This document shows positions 49,946-63,800 of a stretch of DNA of 64,000 nucleotides, one piece after another. Location of the stretch: NCBI RefSeq assembly GCF_020085105.1, contig NC_058053.1, positions 17,506,388 to 17,570,387 of the forward strand, written 5' to 3'. Below the pieces are notes generated by a model. It searched no databases, was not told the origin of the DNA, and saw only the letters and a program-made list of their open reading frames with translations. Source of the DNA: Siniperca chuatsi. Taxonomy: Eukaryota > Chordata > Actinopteri > Centrarchiformes > Sinipercidae. Each line of letters opens with the position of its first letter. Positions within the stretch are counted from its first letter, which is position 1. Both the position numbers and the translations under genes were made by a program.

Positions 49946-50281
49946 CATGTATGGCTTCTACCTGTTTGTTCCCTGAACTGGAATGGGAGAGCTGGGACTG
50001 TTTGACATAAACAGAGCTAGAATTTGTGCTTGCAGAGAGAAAAAAAGCACTCCATAGGTACAGGTACTCGAGTGTTATGACGGTAATTTAGTGTGTAGGA
50101 GTGGAAGCTGAAATGACAGTGATGGTAAAGGTCTTTCCCAGAAAGAGGTGGGAGGGAAGAAAAGACAGAAAAGAGGGACATTGAGAGTAGCTCATGAAGC
50201 AGCTGGTTCTCTCCCCCTTTCTGGAATGTGTATGAGGGCAGGTGCATGAAATGTAACCTCTTTACTGCTCCCATCACTATC

Positions 50282-50327
<46 letters not shown>

Positions 50328-53300
50328 CTCTCCCTCTTGCATACAAACACTTGTCCACCTACCAGGTTCTCTTGCCTGCAGTTAGACAGTGTATATTAGA
50401 GTATTGAGTATGAGCCCAGCTGCAGAGCCATGCTAATGATTTGAACAGGAGCGGTTAAGCATTCCCTTTAAAAACATTGCTTTGATCTATCAGAGAAGCC
50501 ATGGAGGGAGTTTATGCTGAGATGAAAGATAATGTCTGGCTGTGATGTTTGTGTGCTTGATTTCAAACATGTCATCTCTCACATTCAACCCTAATCAAAT
50601 TAGGTCAATATTTAATGGAGCATGATGCCCCCTCCTTTGACAATGCCATGATACACTCCCACCGACTATCATGCTAATCTGTAAAAATGTTGTCTACAAC
50701 AGAGGGGATGAGAGAAGGAGGATATATGGATGGAAGAGTGAGGCAAGATGTAGAGTGTGTGTAGTTGAGAAAAGGACTAATATACTGCATAGCTGGACTG
50801 ATGGTGGCACATGAAGGGTAATGTGAGTGGTAAAGAGGAAGTATTCTCTGCTTAGGGGTGCCAGGGTGGCCTGTACTCTGGAAACTAACTGTACAACACA
50901 AATGTCCAGGCGAAGCAGAGTATGTAAATTACATCCGCGCAACAGACACACACACAGAGCAACAGGTTCATGAGAGACCAGAGACTGCCTACTACTTTGT
51001 ATCTGTATGTGTGAAAGCAATGTAAGTCGTCACACAGTCTGGCATTACTGCAAAATTAGGGTTCATTACCAGGGCAGTACTTATAGATTAAGGATCATTA
51101 TGACAGACTGCTGTATGTTGAGTGTAAGCAGTCACAGAAGAGAGGAACATGTTGCCTCTATTTGAGTGGATGTCTAATCTGGCCAGTTATGTAACCCATT
51201 AAAACTATTAATTAAGTAAATGAATTAAATTAGCCCATTCTGGTTGTGTGTGTTCATCAGTGAAGACAGTCTAGCAGTGCACTGAGCAAGAACAGAAAAA
51301 TGTGGGATCAAATTTCTGCAAAAAACAGGCTCTAAGACAGAAGGTGCATGCATTCAAATGTCAAAGTGAAAAACCAAACCAATTTGGAGAAAAAAAATCA
51401 TTTTTTTAAAAAAAAAAAGAGGTTAAAGCAAACACACATGAAACCCACAAAGAACTCTTAAACTGTACTGTAAATTCATTAAAACACACACTTACACAAA
51501 ACACTTAAAGTAAAACAAAAACCATACGCACAGCATCAGAGACGCTTCTATGCACATTTTCATCCTATGCAGACTATTACCGATGAGCAAGAATGCAGGG
51601 CTCAAATTCAACAGAAATCAGATAAAATAATTATTTAAATTAAGATATCATGGATGCACTGCTAAGACAAATAAATGAGTATAATTATTGTAAATCTGAA
51701 TGTAAGACATTTTACTTTTTAAGGACCAGCACACTGTATTACAATTCACTGAAGGGAGAGTGAATTCTCAGTTTTGAAACATGAGCAAAAATAAATTAAT
51801 TAATAGTTAGGTACATTTAGCTAGCTAGCGTTATATCACCCTACAATTTATGCTTGCTGTGTTACTTCCAGAGTAATGTTAGCTAACCTCACCAATGCAA
51901 GTTAGTGCATCATTGCTAAGAGCTGACGTCAGGCACACCGTAGTGAGAAAACGTTAGTTATCTAGCAGCTGGCATAACGTACTGTAGTGACGTTACTTTC
52001 ATTGGACAGGGGCCAGAGAGCAAGCTAGCAATGGGTAGCAAGGGAGGAAGTAAAGAAAAGGTGGAATTGTTTTAGCATAGTAACTTTTGTAATTTCAAAG
52101 GTGTGTTCAGTCAAGGGCAGCCATGCGCCCCAGAGCATAACACACCGAACATTTTTATTGTCGCCGAGGTAAGACAACCTTTGTACTAGTTAGGCTACTT
52201 AAAGAGAGACCACAACTATGCTAACACTTAGTATACCATCAAGATGGTAACGTTAGCTAATTTCCACTATGAAAAGTGGAAGAGGCAACCGCAGGACAAT
52301 AATATGTCTAATCTATGTGTTTCTGCGCTCTGCGGTGGAAATAACGTTGCGTTAAAACCGTTGCGCAACGGGCTGTGGAAATATTGGATCAAACGTTGGT
52401 TTCGCCCCTGCTGTCGACATATTTAAGATCACAAAAATACATGTGAAGATAAAACTGACTGCTGGATAACTGGTAAAAAAAATAACGTTTTGATTTGATT
52501 CAGGGTTAATTTCTAGCCAGCATTATCGTCAGTGGCAGCAGCAAGTTGAACCTCTGCCTCTCACTGCCAACTGTGGAGTGACTCAGTCAAACCCAGCTTT
52601 GACTCTGACAGCATGTAAGTGAAGTAACCTAATGCATCATGTCCACTGTATGTACAGTATGAATGGAGAAGTTGTTTGGCTGACCAAAATGTGGTTTTCA
52701 GCTCTTAAAATGATGCTTCTAATAGAGATTAAGACAAACTTATATTTGACAACATCTCCATGTAGTTCATGATGACAGAATACATCAGTTGACGGTAGAA
52801 GTAAACTTTGACTCACTACACATGGAAATAAGACTGAAGCGAGTTCCTTTATTGATGGTTGGGTAAGACCACCATTAATTATGTGAGAAGCAACAGAGAG
52901 ATTAAGAATGAGGAGCGAGGGATTGATGCAGACAGATGGAGAGATTTTCCAAGAGGAAAGCGCAGGAAGCTAATTAAAAACCAGATGATGCATGAAGTGA
53001 TGTGACAAAGAGGAGATCCCTGTCTTTTCCAGATATACCCCCCCCCACTTGGTAAATTGTATTACTTTATAATCTCTGCCTCTGTGTCCTTTGTCCCACT
53101 CCAGACCATAGTCTCTTCAGTGACTGTCAGACAAGTAGATGTTTAGATTTTTTTACCCTTATGTGTCTTCCTGTTCCCATTTTTTATCTGCGTCTCTTCA
53201 TCCGTGTGGTTGAATACCTTTCAGTGGCTCACTCAGCCCTGCAGTTGAAGATGAAAATAGGTAGGAGAGGATATGCAGAAGGGATATATGAAATATGAAA

Positions 53301-56300
53301 ATAGCAGGGTGGTGAGTGGTAGGAGTGCAGGTTGAAATGGTTTAAGTAAGGCAGTGATGAACATATTTAGCCTGTAGAGGCTGTGAAGAGAGGGCTTGCT
53401 GGGAGAAGAAATGTAGAGTGGGGAGCATGCGGCTCGTAATTTAATAAAGGAGGCGGCTTCAGACAGGTTGGTGGTGTGTGTAAGTGTGTGTATTTGTTTG
53501 AATTGTCTCTGTGACCAGATTTTCCTTCCGCTTTTCCAAGGTCAACATGGGGATTATGATGGTGGTGGTCATTAACTATTCATCACCTCACACTAAACTA
53601 CAGGGCCAAGTGTTTGGGCTTATTTGTGTGTGAGTGTTTCAGGGAGTTAAAGACATACACATATGTGCATATCAGCATTTAGGCTCTGTTATGTGTTGTG
53701 TTTTTCTGTTTGTCTGCGTGCAAATGAGACAGCTGGCTCACATTTGAACAAGAGATTTCCAGGCGCACCTATTCAGGCTCTGTTGTGTCTCCCTTGTCTG
53801 CCAGTTCTGTCTTTATGGGCAGCCTTGACAAAAGTATGCCTGTTTGACCACAAACTCTTCAGGGCGTGTATGCTGCATGAGGTGAATCGAGGCGCCTCCC
53901 CTTTTTGTGTTTTGTACCCTCCTACTCGTTTTTTATACCAGCTCTGTGATGTGGTAGTAGAGAAGAGGGGGGTGGATGCTTGCGAGGCTGGGGGTGTAAC
54001 TGTACCCCCTCAGATGGAGTAAGTGGGCTGGGTTCACTGGGGTCTGGAGAGGGGGAGGGACATAGAAAGAGAAAGACAGATGTAAACGAATGAAGAGCTC
54101 GAAGTGGCAGAGTTGCCATGGCTACGAGGAAACGGATGAATGAATGACATCACAGTGGCGGGGAGGTGAGAGAGTGTGAAATTGATTTGGTGGCGGAGCA
54201 CGGGGAGGTGGCTCTCATTGGGTTTTCGTCGGGCAGACACATTTCTCTCTCCTCCGTACCCTGGTTGTCTCCTGTGGATGGGCTCTCACTGGTAAGGCTG
54301 TGTTTTCTCTATGCCGCCCTTCTCATTAGAGTGAAGGCTGATTTTGAGGATGATGGCGAGTATTTGTGTGATTTTCACTCTTATAACTGTCTTCAGGACT
54401 TGACAACATGTGAGACGGACATGGAGAGAGGACATGTGTGTGTTAATGTGCATGGATGTCATGTTGTGCTCCCGGCATGCCGCTGGGAATGAAAGGAAAG
54501 GCAGATGTGCCGTGCAGTTGTCGCAGGTCTAATTATACTGTGAGATGCTTAGTGTGGAAGAATGTGTGTGTTTCTGGCTGGGAATGAACAGCTGATTGTG
54601 CAAGATTGATTTCAGTGTGCTGTGAGATATCATTGCTATAACAAGAATTATCATCCGTGTGTAGGTTGTCACACTTCAGAGCTGTACTTGAACATGAATC
54701 TGTTGAGATTATGTTTATGTGTCAGAGAGAGACACGCTATCTTGTAGTGGTGTTGTTGTCAAGCAACTTGGTGTGCTGATGATTTCAGTTATCATGTGAT
54801 AATTTTCCGGTCCCTTAGGGAAATTGTCTTGTCTCTCTCTCCACACAGAAATCAAAGCACAGGGTCAGCTGCTGAACAGCACCCTTGGAGCTGGTAAATC
54901 TTGCTAAAGAACACTTCAGCAGAGAAGAGAGTGTGAACTCGGTTCCTCTGATTAGAGGGTGGTCTTTCTTCACAGTGCACCACCCTGCTGCAAGTTTATT
55001 GGCAAAGCCCGTGCCATTCATCTGGCTGTGTGATTAATGACGAAGTGGACCCCCATTGACGCCTGAGGGACAAACAGCCAGAGTTGAAGGGTTGCCAATC
55101 AGAATCCTTAGCTCAGTGTCTCTTCCCTTTGGGCAACATACAGAATGGGGAAACGGATTACATTAGAGATCAAAGGATCAACATTTAGGCTTGATTTTGA
55201 AAATCATAATCCATTACTAGGACTATAAACTGGTCTACAGATCTGTTGGAATGCACCCTGTCTCACAGTGAGGAGTTGAATTTGGGATGGTGGTTGATTT
55301 CACATCTTTTGACCTTGTGACTACCATCAAAGCCATACTGTTGTTGAGCAGAGCATTCAAGCTCCAAGGACACTGTGCTGCAGGCAATCTAGTAGTTTGG
55401 CATCCTGTGACAGGCATATGTGAACAGTGCTGTCTGATTGGCTCTAGGGAGAAAATGTAAAGAGATACATTTACATTTGAATTTTCATTTAGTCATTTAG
55501 CTGCCATTCCTAACCAGACTATCCTGTTTTATTCAAAAATCACAGCAGCCAAGTACAGAGTATGAGGGTAAAGGCCATGTCAACACATTTATCTGTATGC
55601 TTATGGCTGAGAAATGTTGGAGCAATGGAGTAAAGGCAGAAAGTTTAGTTTTAAAAACAACAGAAGAAATGTTATTGCTGGTATGTGAAAGTGTAAATCA
55701 GAGACAGTTTAGTTTGCTTTTAGTTCTTAAGTCCACAGTGTGGTGTTACTGCAAGGTAGAGTTTAGTGGAGCAGTTGATGCTGTGAAGGAGTCTTTTTTT
55801 AGGAGTGAGATGCCAGAAATAAATCTGTCCAGCCTCAGCGGTTGGTAGACTCAGGGCATCAGTATATATAGGCAGGAGATGACTATACATGAGGTTATTT
55901 CAGTCAATTTGATTTTAAACTGAGGAAAAATGTCCCTGGCAGGTGTACGAAACTGTACAGTAGGTGTGGGTCACTGTGTGTTTGTGTGTGCAAAGTCCTT
56001 GTTTACATACACATCAGGCAAACTAGTTGGCTTGTTGTATGTATTGTGAGGAGAAATCAGGGTGGATGTTAAAGGGCTCCAGTACAGACAGTGTAAAGCA
56101 GTGCTGGCATATCTTTTAAGTCAGTTTAAAAGCTCAACTGAGTGAATGGCTGTGAGTCTGCCAGCTTTTTGGATGGCATGGTTGGGGGCACAAGTGGGTC
56201 AGTCACTCTCTGCTCTGAGAACAGAACTGCCCTGTAGCTAAACGCAACTCAACATAGTGTTTTTTTCAATGTTGTAGTAAATAGTCCGAAGTCGAATCTA

Positions 56301-57546
56301 AGCCATTCCACTCTCGGCCTCTGATACTGCATCCTTTCTTATGTGATTCGGTTAAACAGTGAGTTTCATTTTATTTATCTTTCAGTTCACTCTGTGCCTC
56401 TCTCATTCACTGTTCATGACTACTGGAAAGGAGGAGGCATTTCAAGGAGGTTGCTTAGCGACATGATGAGTTGTGTTTACACCATGCCGAAGTCGGCTTA
56501 CATGTGTGCATATTTTTATGAGTTTGTGTCCGTGTGTGTGCAGTCAGTCCCTCCTCCTTGTGGTGTCAGCTGGTTGGCAACGCTGTGATCAGATATGGTG
56601 ACTGGACTTGTACACAAAACTTGCCCACATACACAGACTGTGTGGAGGGTTTTGTATCTTATGAGTAACTCAGAGACTTATTATGTGTTATGTGTTAATG
56701 TTTCATACCACTTTAATTTACTGTATGTACTTGTTGAAAGCAAGTGTTCAGATGGATAAAGCAACAAGTTTTCGTGGAGCATCATGATTGCTGTATCATG
56801 GTTATGTGGCCATACTGTGAAATGGACAGTTCTCTTAATTAAAAGAGTAACAGACTAGTGTTTCCTTGCTCTCGGTCTCCCTCTCTCTCTCTTTGACTTA
56901 TAATCTCTATTGCCCACCTTTTTCTGTTCTTCTTATGGCCATTTTCACCGCAAGAAGTTTTACAGGAATCCAGGGGCCTTTTTAGGACTTCTGAAGGTTT
57001 ACCAGCGTTTTGACCATTTCAATCAGCTAACTTGTGTGTGAATTAGGGTTGATTGCCGGAAATTGAAATCCTTTATTTCACGGGAAGTTTCACCAAAATC
57101 TACTCCTGCAATATTTAGCATATGTGTGCTTGTAATTCCTGTTTTAGCCTTTGTGTTCGCGTAGTGGAGACTACACGTCCTGAAACAACAGTTGCTAGCA
57201 CGCAACTGTCAGATTTGAATAAGATTATCTGCAGTTCTATGTTGAAAATCAAATTTCATTCATGGCAACAAATAACTGTTTTCCTAGGAAACAAATTATG
57301 ACCTTTGGATTTTCTCACAACATTTTGCCAGAGGAAACATGCCAATCTTGTCTGATCCCACAGTCAATAACTGTTGAATATCTGCATACATCTCAAAATT
57401 TAATTTCATGTAGAATGTCCTCTGTATTCCAAAAAATCACAATTTACATATGATATCGACAATGCTATAAAGTTGTTTTCTTCAAATCATTACACTAATT
57501 CTTCTTATTATTAATTATTATAATTGTGTAGTCTAGTCTTTGTCGT
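49943..57546. other. Intergenic, possible non-coding exons near 52 kb
   Basis: Mostly AT-rich with no coding exon recognised. At 52169 and 52616 there are good-looking splice donors in a locally CpG-containing area (see findings). Pyrimidine or purine bias near 53040 and 54040-54080. Confidence 0.45.
50290..50324. repeat. (AC)n microsatellite
   Basis: About 17 AC units, opposite in strand sense to the GT array 350 bp to the left. Confidence 0.9.
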
Positions 57547-58122
57547 CTTACTCTCTTCCAGGGTTCCAGACTAAATTTTTACATTGGTGGCACTGGTGCA
57601 CCTATCTTTTTCATTTAGGTGCCCTAGCACATAATTTTGGTGCACCCAATAATACATTTAAGGGGTAATATATATTAGCTAGTATTTGAAAGAATACATT
57701 AATATAGAACCCTATTTTTACTAAGTTATTTCTTATTTTGCCATTTTAATTCTTCACCTTATTTTAGTTTACACTCACAAACTACTTTAATCTGCTCACC
57801 TTGCTTTTCCTTTCAGTTCTCTTTTTCTTTTCTCTACACACACACACACCTACACCTCAGGTCTCCTGCACACCGACTTGCCCCGCCCTGTGTCTGCTTT
57901 GTTGACTTTCTTCATCAGCAGTATATTTTATAAAGTTTATATTTGTTAAAGAGTTTTGGATTTTTTTCACCTGCGTTTCAGTTTTCACAACAGTAGGCGA
58001 GCCACATCGTTTTTTAAAATTTTCATCAGACCTGCCAAATTGCAGGCGCACTAGTGCGACCAATGACAATGTTTAGTCACACTTGACAGATTTTTGGTCC
58101 CACCCCTGGAGCCTTACTCTCT
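57547..58122. mobile_element. hAT-like non-autonomous element with probable target duplication
   Basis: CTTACTCTCT occurs at 57547-57556 and again at 58113-58122. Just inside are inverted ends, CCAGGGTTCCAGACTAAA at the left and the complement of GTCCCACCCCTGGAGC at the right, both built on CCAGGG. hAT elements make 8-bp duplications and often begin CAGGG, so this fits a hAT-like copy of about 560 bp. The ends do not abut the duplication exactly, and the flank is low-complexity pyrimidine, which leaves room for doubt. No transposase frame. Confidence 0.55.
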
Positions 58123-60476
58123 CCTCACTTTCCTATTTCTGTTTCTTAACAGTTTTTGCGTCACTCTATATTGTTGCTTTGGCAAGTATCTCGGCTTTGC
58201 CAAGGAAAGAACAAACAGCTGGTTGAGTATAATTGTACATGTTCAGGAGTGTGTGCACAGGACAGCGTGTGTGTGTTTGTGGCCACTTGCTCACATACAC
58301 AGCAGGTATCTTAGGGAACATTGGCACTAGAGTTTGAGCAGCTGTGAGCGTAGCATGATAACATAAGCAGAATAGTGATGTGGGTAAGGAGTTGGATCCA
58401 ACTGTGCATGGGTCTGTTAGCTCACTGTGAGTCAGTTATACAGTGTGTGTCAGGCAGTGGTCATGGTTTTCACTCTTAGTCAGCCGAGAACAGAACAAGG
58501 TAACAGGAGGATGCCGCCTCTGTGCTGAGTGCTGCTTTAGTCGAGAGCTTCTCACATGCAGGACTGTGCTGCTCTTTTGTTTGTCTGGTTATTGATTGTC
58601 TCTCACTGAAGCTTGCAGCCATCCTTTCTGTTCCCATATTGTCCATTGTGCCAGCTGCTTGGAGCTGGGGGAGAGGGTAGTAAAGGATAGACAAAGGCAG
58701 AGAGAGAGATGCACTCGCTTCCAATTTGAGGGATTCGAGTCGACGAGTGGAGGGGAGGTGATTTAGAGAGAGAAGCAGAAACATAATTATAGGAAAGTGA
58801 GACATTCAGCACGAGAACATGTTAGAGGAGAGAAGCTGGCTCATAAGTTATTAATTGTTTATAGCTCTCCTCTGTCTCTCACTGCCTTTTGTCATAGACT
58901 AATTTATTAATTTGTCTGTCCTGATTCTGACATTTTTCGTTTTACTCCCCCTCTCTCATGACTCCATCAAGTCTTTTTCTTTCTCTCCATAGTCAGCGGT
59001 GATAATGAGCTGAATCAGTCCGCCAGTGTTCCATTTATAGCAAGCTACCGACTGGAAGATGCCCCGGAAGTTACTTCTCGGTCCTTCCCATACCCTCCTC
59101 TTTCTTCTAGCTGTTGACTCTTGAGCTGTGAAATTACAGAAATTCTTTTTACCTGACTGCTGCAAAGTCTAGGCAATCTATGCCACCTGATCACTCTGTT
59201 AGGATCATATCCCTTCTTCAAAGTTATCAGGATGAATTATGATCAACTACTCTTCAGTTTTTTCTAGTCCTTCTGTTTGTTTGCTTCTTGATCAACCATT
59301 CAATGGGAGTTTGCCCTTTTTGTCTTGATTGTCCTTTTGTATGATAATCTTCATAATGTGAGAGAATTAAAGTTGAAGATAAGGGAGCTTCTCACCACAT
59401 TTGAGTGTGTATTCAGCTGACTGATCTGCCTAAAAGGGAGTGTTTGTTGTTGCTCTAAGCGCACACATGTATGACAAGACTGTAGCTGAATGACAGACTA
59501 ATAGGCCTGGCATATGTGATGGGCAGGCTGTTCCAAAGCAGATTGCCTCTTGTCACACCAGGTGAATGACTATTTCCCTGGAAACAAACAAATCTTGATT
59601 CAGAAGGAATTTTATTTACAATGGTCCTTTCTCACAAGTATGAAAAAATGGCAGGGTATCATTTGATATTTCTCAATACTATTGCCAATAAGATTTTCTA
59701 CCCGTACCAAAACAATGCTTTCATAATTTTTCAACTAAATACTTTTATTTTAAGAAAAGATGCCAAACTTAAATGTTAAATAATGTCTTAACACAAGGAG
59801 CCATACAAAAACATTGCCTAAATAAAACAGTCTAAAATTGGCAAAATTATGATTTAAATCAGGAACTATCTAATCATAGAACAAACAAGAGTACAAAGGT
59901 ATTTGATGCCAGTCTTTGGTTATTTCTGTCAGGACCAGAAAAGTAATGAGGTTAGATACCTAGTAACTGTTTGAAATTGTCTACCAGCACATAATTCCAT
60001 GAGATTGAGCATAGTGTCACTTTGCAGGAATAGGATTCACAAGTATTGCTTGTTTATACTTGTAATGTGCCACTCTGCAGCCATGCCTGTTCGATCAGTG
60101 CCTGTGAGCTGTTACTGAAAACAACACTTGCCTTGTTAACTGTTTGCGCCACACTGGAAAAATTATAAAATCTCCTTTTGTAGAGATGGACAGTGTGACT
60201 GGTTTTTACATGGATGCCATTCTTACCTTCATCTATCCACCTATTGTCTATAAAGTTTTAAATCAATTTAATGTGTTTTCCTACTGGCACTGAGTCAACA
60301 CTGTGACAGGCTTAGCTGTAACTGGAGAAGCAAGACTCCAGTGGGATGAATGTTGTTATATTTCTTTTTCTGGATAAGTAGGCAGTTGTATCTTATGCCT
60401 AAGAAAGAACTAAACTAACATTGTATCAAGGCTTTTTGCTATAAGTTGTTTGAGTCTGCCTCCGAATGTTGTAGTG
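58123..60476. other. Intergenic, no gene seen
   Basis: No supported gene. A 42-codon frame after a splice-acceptor-like sequence at 58991-58992 is noted in findings as weak. Confidence 0.45.
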
Positions 60477-60898
60477 TGTCAAGCAGGAAAGCGGGAATAG
60501 GACCCAAAATGCAAACACATAGGCAGGGCAGGTGCAGATCAATGATTTAATAGGCACCAGGCTTACATGGATAGTCAGGCAGGCAGAGATAATAAAAAAA
60601 ACAAGGAGAACAGTCCAAACAGACAAATGAGTCCAAAAGGTAGAAGACAAAATCCCTGAAAACACGAAGAACAAAGGCCGGGACGCTTGACACGAGTTAC
60701 AACGACAATCTGACACAGAACAAAGGAAGAACACAACTAAATACACTCAGGTAGAGGCGACAATGAGACACAGGTGAAAGTAATCGACACAATCAAAGCA
60801 ATCAATGACAGGAAGCATAACTACCAGACACATGAGGGAAGGAGAGTATTTCAAAATAAAACAGGAAATCAACTAGACACAAACCCAAAACCATGACA
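60477..60898 (-). repeat. Dispersed fish repeat with TGTCA/TGACA ends
   Basis: On the minus strand it runs from TGTCATGGTTTTGGGTTTGT through CACCTGTGTCTCATTGTC and a TAAATCATTG block to CTGCTTGACA. It matches in style a repeat I know to be frequent in fish, T-rich on this strand with GTCTG words. TGTCA...TGACA ends are compatible with a solo LTR, but no target duplication is seen. An antisense 106-codon ORF here is not a gene. Confidence 0.6.
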
Positions 60899-63800
60899 CT
60901 GAATGGTCATAAATTGCATAATGCAGCTTTAATTACCATCTATGTGGACTTGAGCAAAGCACATAATCCTCTATTTGATTCAGTGGAGTTTCTTGGTGCT
61001 CTGCAGCATCATGCAGAGGAGCATTTAAATCCTTCACTTGCAGGCAACAATCCACCTTGGAACTGGAAGTATCAGTACCAGTACCAGTATCGCTGCTAGG
61101 CTATTAACTAGTATTAGGAATATTAAATAGTAATCCCTGCTGTTCAGTTTAAACCTAGACTGAGCTGCTGTTTTGGAGGAAAAAATGGTTGGATTACAAT
61201 ATAATCCATCCTAAAGGGTGATAGCCAGATTATAAATAGATTTCACACATGCACACAGAGGTCTGTGCACTTAAAGAAAACTGTATTTGCAGTTATATTT
61301 TAAGTAATTCATAAATCTTCAGATTAATGTGATCAACCAATCCCTGATAAACATCCAAGTGAGTTGCAGCATTGCAAATTCCTTTATGCTGTTTACAATT
61401 TTTGCATGGAAAAAGTCAAGAATATGTGAGCAAAATTAGAAAAGCATAATTTGCTTGTAATGGACAACTCTAAACTTTTGCTTCAGTCGGTCTGTGTATT
61501 ATACTTAGGCTAAATGTCCTTGTCGTGGGCAATGCTTCTGTCTTGTTGCTGCTGTCCTCTATTAAAATCCCTGTTTGTGCCTGTGTGTATGCTAGAAGCA
61601 GCAGAAACATTTCAGAGAAAAAGGTGGATGGAAGATGCTGCTGTGTATTAAATTTATTTATGAATCAATTATTATTGTCTTTTCTTTTTTGCTGTTCCAA
61701 GGAACACTGGATACTTGGATACCTCTCTCTTCATCACAGCCCAGGAGGAAATATCTATTAATACATCTATCTTTATCATAACTGAAGCAAAACAACATAT
61801 AAAGGAGTGAACAAAGCAGTATTTTAATATTACAACACACACATATGCATGTACACACACTTGTAGGAAGGGAAGCAACACTAAATCAACCTTCTTGTGT
61901 AACAACCAGGTGGGGCAACAGCTGGTGCAAAACTACATCAGCACGTCACTCCCAAAACCTCAGCAGCATGTCAAGAAAACCAGCATGACATCAGTACCAT
62001 ACAGCAGGCAAAGGGCCAATCTGTCTTAACCACACAGGCATTAGATTAAATACGTAGCACACTTGAGCAGTTTAACAAGACACACCTTTAAACTAACCAC
62101 CATCTAAATGTTTTTGGTGTTTGCATTGCCAAAGGATATTTGTTCAGTTTTTTAGACTACTACTTCAGTTGCATTTGGTCATAAATATTTCAGTTTTACA
62201 TTTACTTCTTGCACATTTTCATCTTTCCCTTCCTCAGTAGCTAGCAAATATCCACCAGGGTGTAACTCATTGTGTAGACTGTCTGTCAACACACTTGTTA
62301 ATGCATGGCTGCTCACTCTAAAAACTAGTTATTACATATTCTAACAACAATCGTGGCTAAAAAGATGTGGTAAAACAAATGCGACTTTGTGTGTATGAAG
62401 GTAAGCTTACGGAAAGAAGAGAACATAATGATAACGGTTTTCAAGTCTGAAAATACTCAGCTCATGTGTCTAAAATAATTGATACATTATGGTGGTGTAA
62501 TGATTCCGTGCATTGCCTAAGAATGCGCCTTACAGTTTCATTTACAATTAGTTAAAACCTTATAAATATAGAAAATCTCACATGTAGTCTCACATAAAGA
62601 ACTACTTCAAAAATAAACAATGGACCATTTCAGAGTGTTTTGTCAGTAGCAAAATTAACAAAAACAATGTACACAATAAAACCCAATGTAGTGACAAAAA
62701 CACAAGCTGTCACCTCAGCTTAACAACCACAGCACTGCCTATTGCAACAATACACATGGTCAATAATTTTTTTTTACTGTGTTTAAAGGAGAACCTTGTG
62801 GGGGAACAACATGATACAATAGTCAACAGTGTTGTGCCCCTAAAATCAATAAACTAAATGTAAATGCTGCTGAAAAATAGCCACAAGGCAATCAAATTTC
62901 ATTGACCATGCAGGTATAGAGGAGACGGGTTAAGATACAGAGAGAAGGAGGCGAGGGAGATAACATAGTCTAGTGAATAGAAAGGCACTGGATTAACCTG
63001 TGTGTGTGTGTGAGAGAGAGAGAGAGTATTTCTCATTAACAAGAGATTGTAATCACATAGTCCAATGGTCCCATGGGACTTGAGGGATTCTTGTTTCTGG
63101 TAAATGCACTATGCTTGCTTGCTCAAAAAGCTTTAGTGGGTGTGTGGATGCAAGTGCACATGTGCCAGCCAGTACACAAGGTCTTTATTTGCATGGTAGC
63201 ATTAAGCAATCCATAATACATGCAAATAGTATTCAGAATGTGTCTGGTAAAATGAATAAATATTTATTTGTGTAAATATATCGCATATGATAATTAATCC
63301 AGTCTCTTTTCATATGTAATGCATCACACCCAAACTTTCCAAGGGACTTTGGCTTTGCCGTAATTGGTAACATTTCCTGCATCAGACATCCCACATTATT
63401 ACTGTCAGTTAATAAGATCGCATGCAAGCATATGCACACCCTCTAGGGTGGTAACCATAGAAATCATGGTGGTAACACAGTCGTAGTATTGTTTGACACC
63501 TGAGGGTGATGATGGCAGAATGACAACTGTGTCAAATAGAGTGACATTTGTCATCTCCTGTGGGGAAAAAGCTGTTATTGAGTGTGTCACTGCTGTATGG
63601 AAGCAGGGTGGCACAATCTCCACACAGCCAAATACAGCATTTGTTACAGTACAAGCAACCATTCATAACATTATTCTGATACTATACAAACATGCACAGA
63701 TGTACAGTATGTTGTTGCACACAACTAGATAATGGAGTAAACAAACTGAGAAATGGGTGTGTGAATTGTCGAATGGGTGTTATTTCTTTGTGCAATCATT

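Noticed and set aside
60893..61099. Frame reading IYVDLSKAHNPLFDSVEFL, resembling a reverse transcriptase block
   Set aside because: Only a short DLSKA likeness. No other RT motif (no YADD, no flanking blocks) is found nearby, so chance is more likely.
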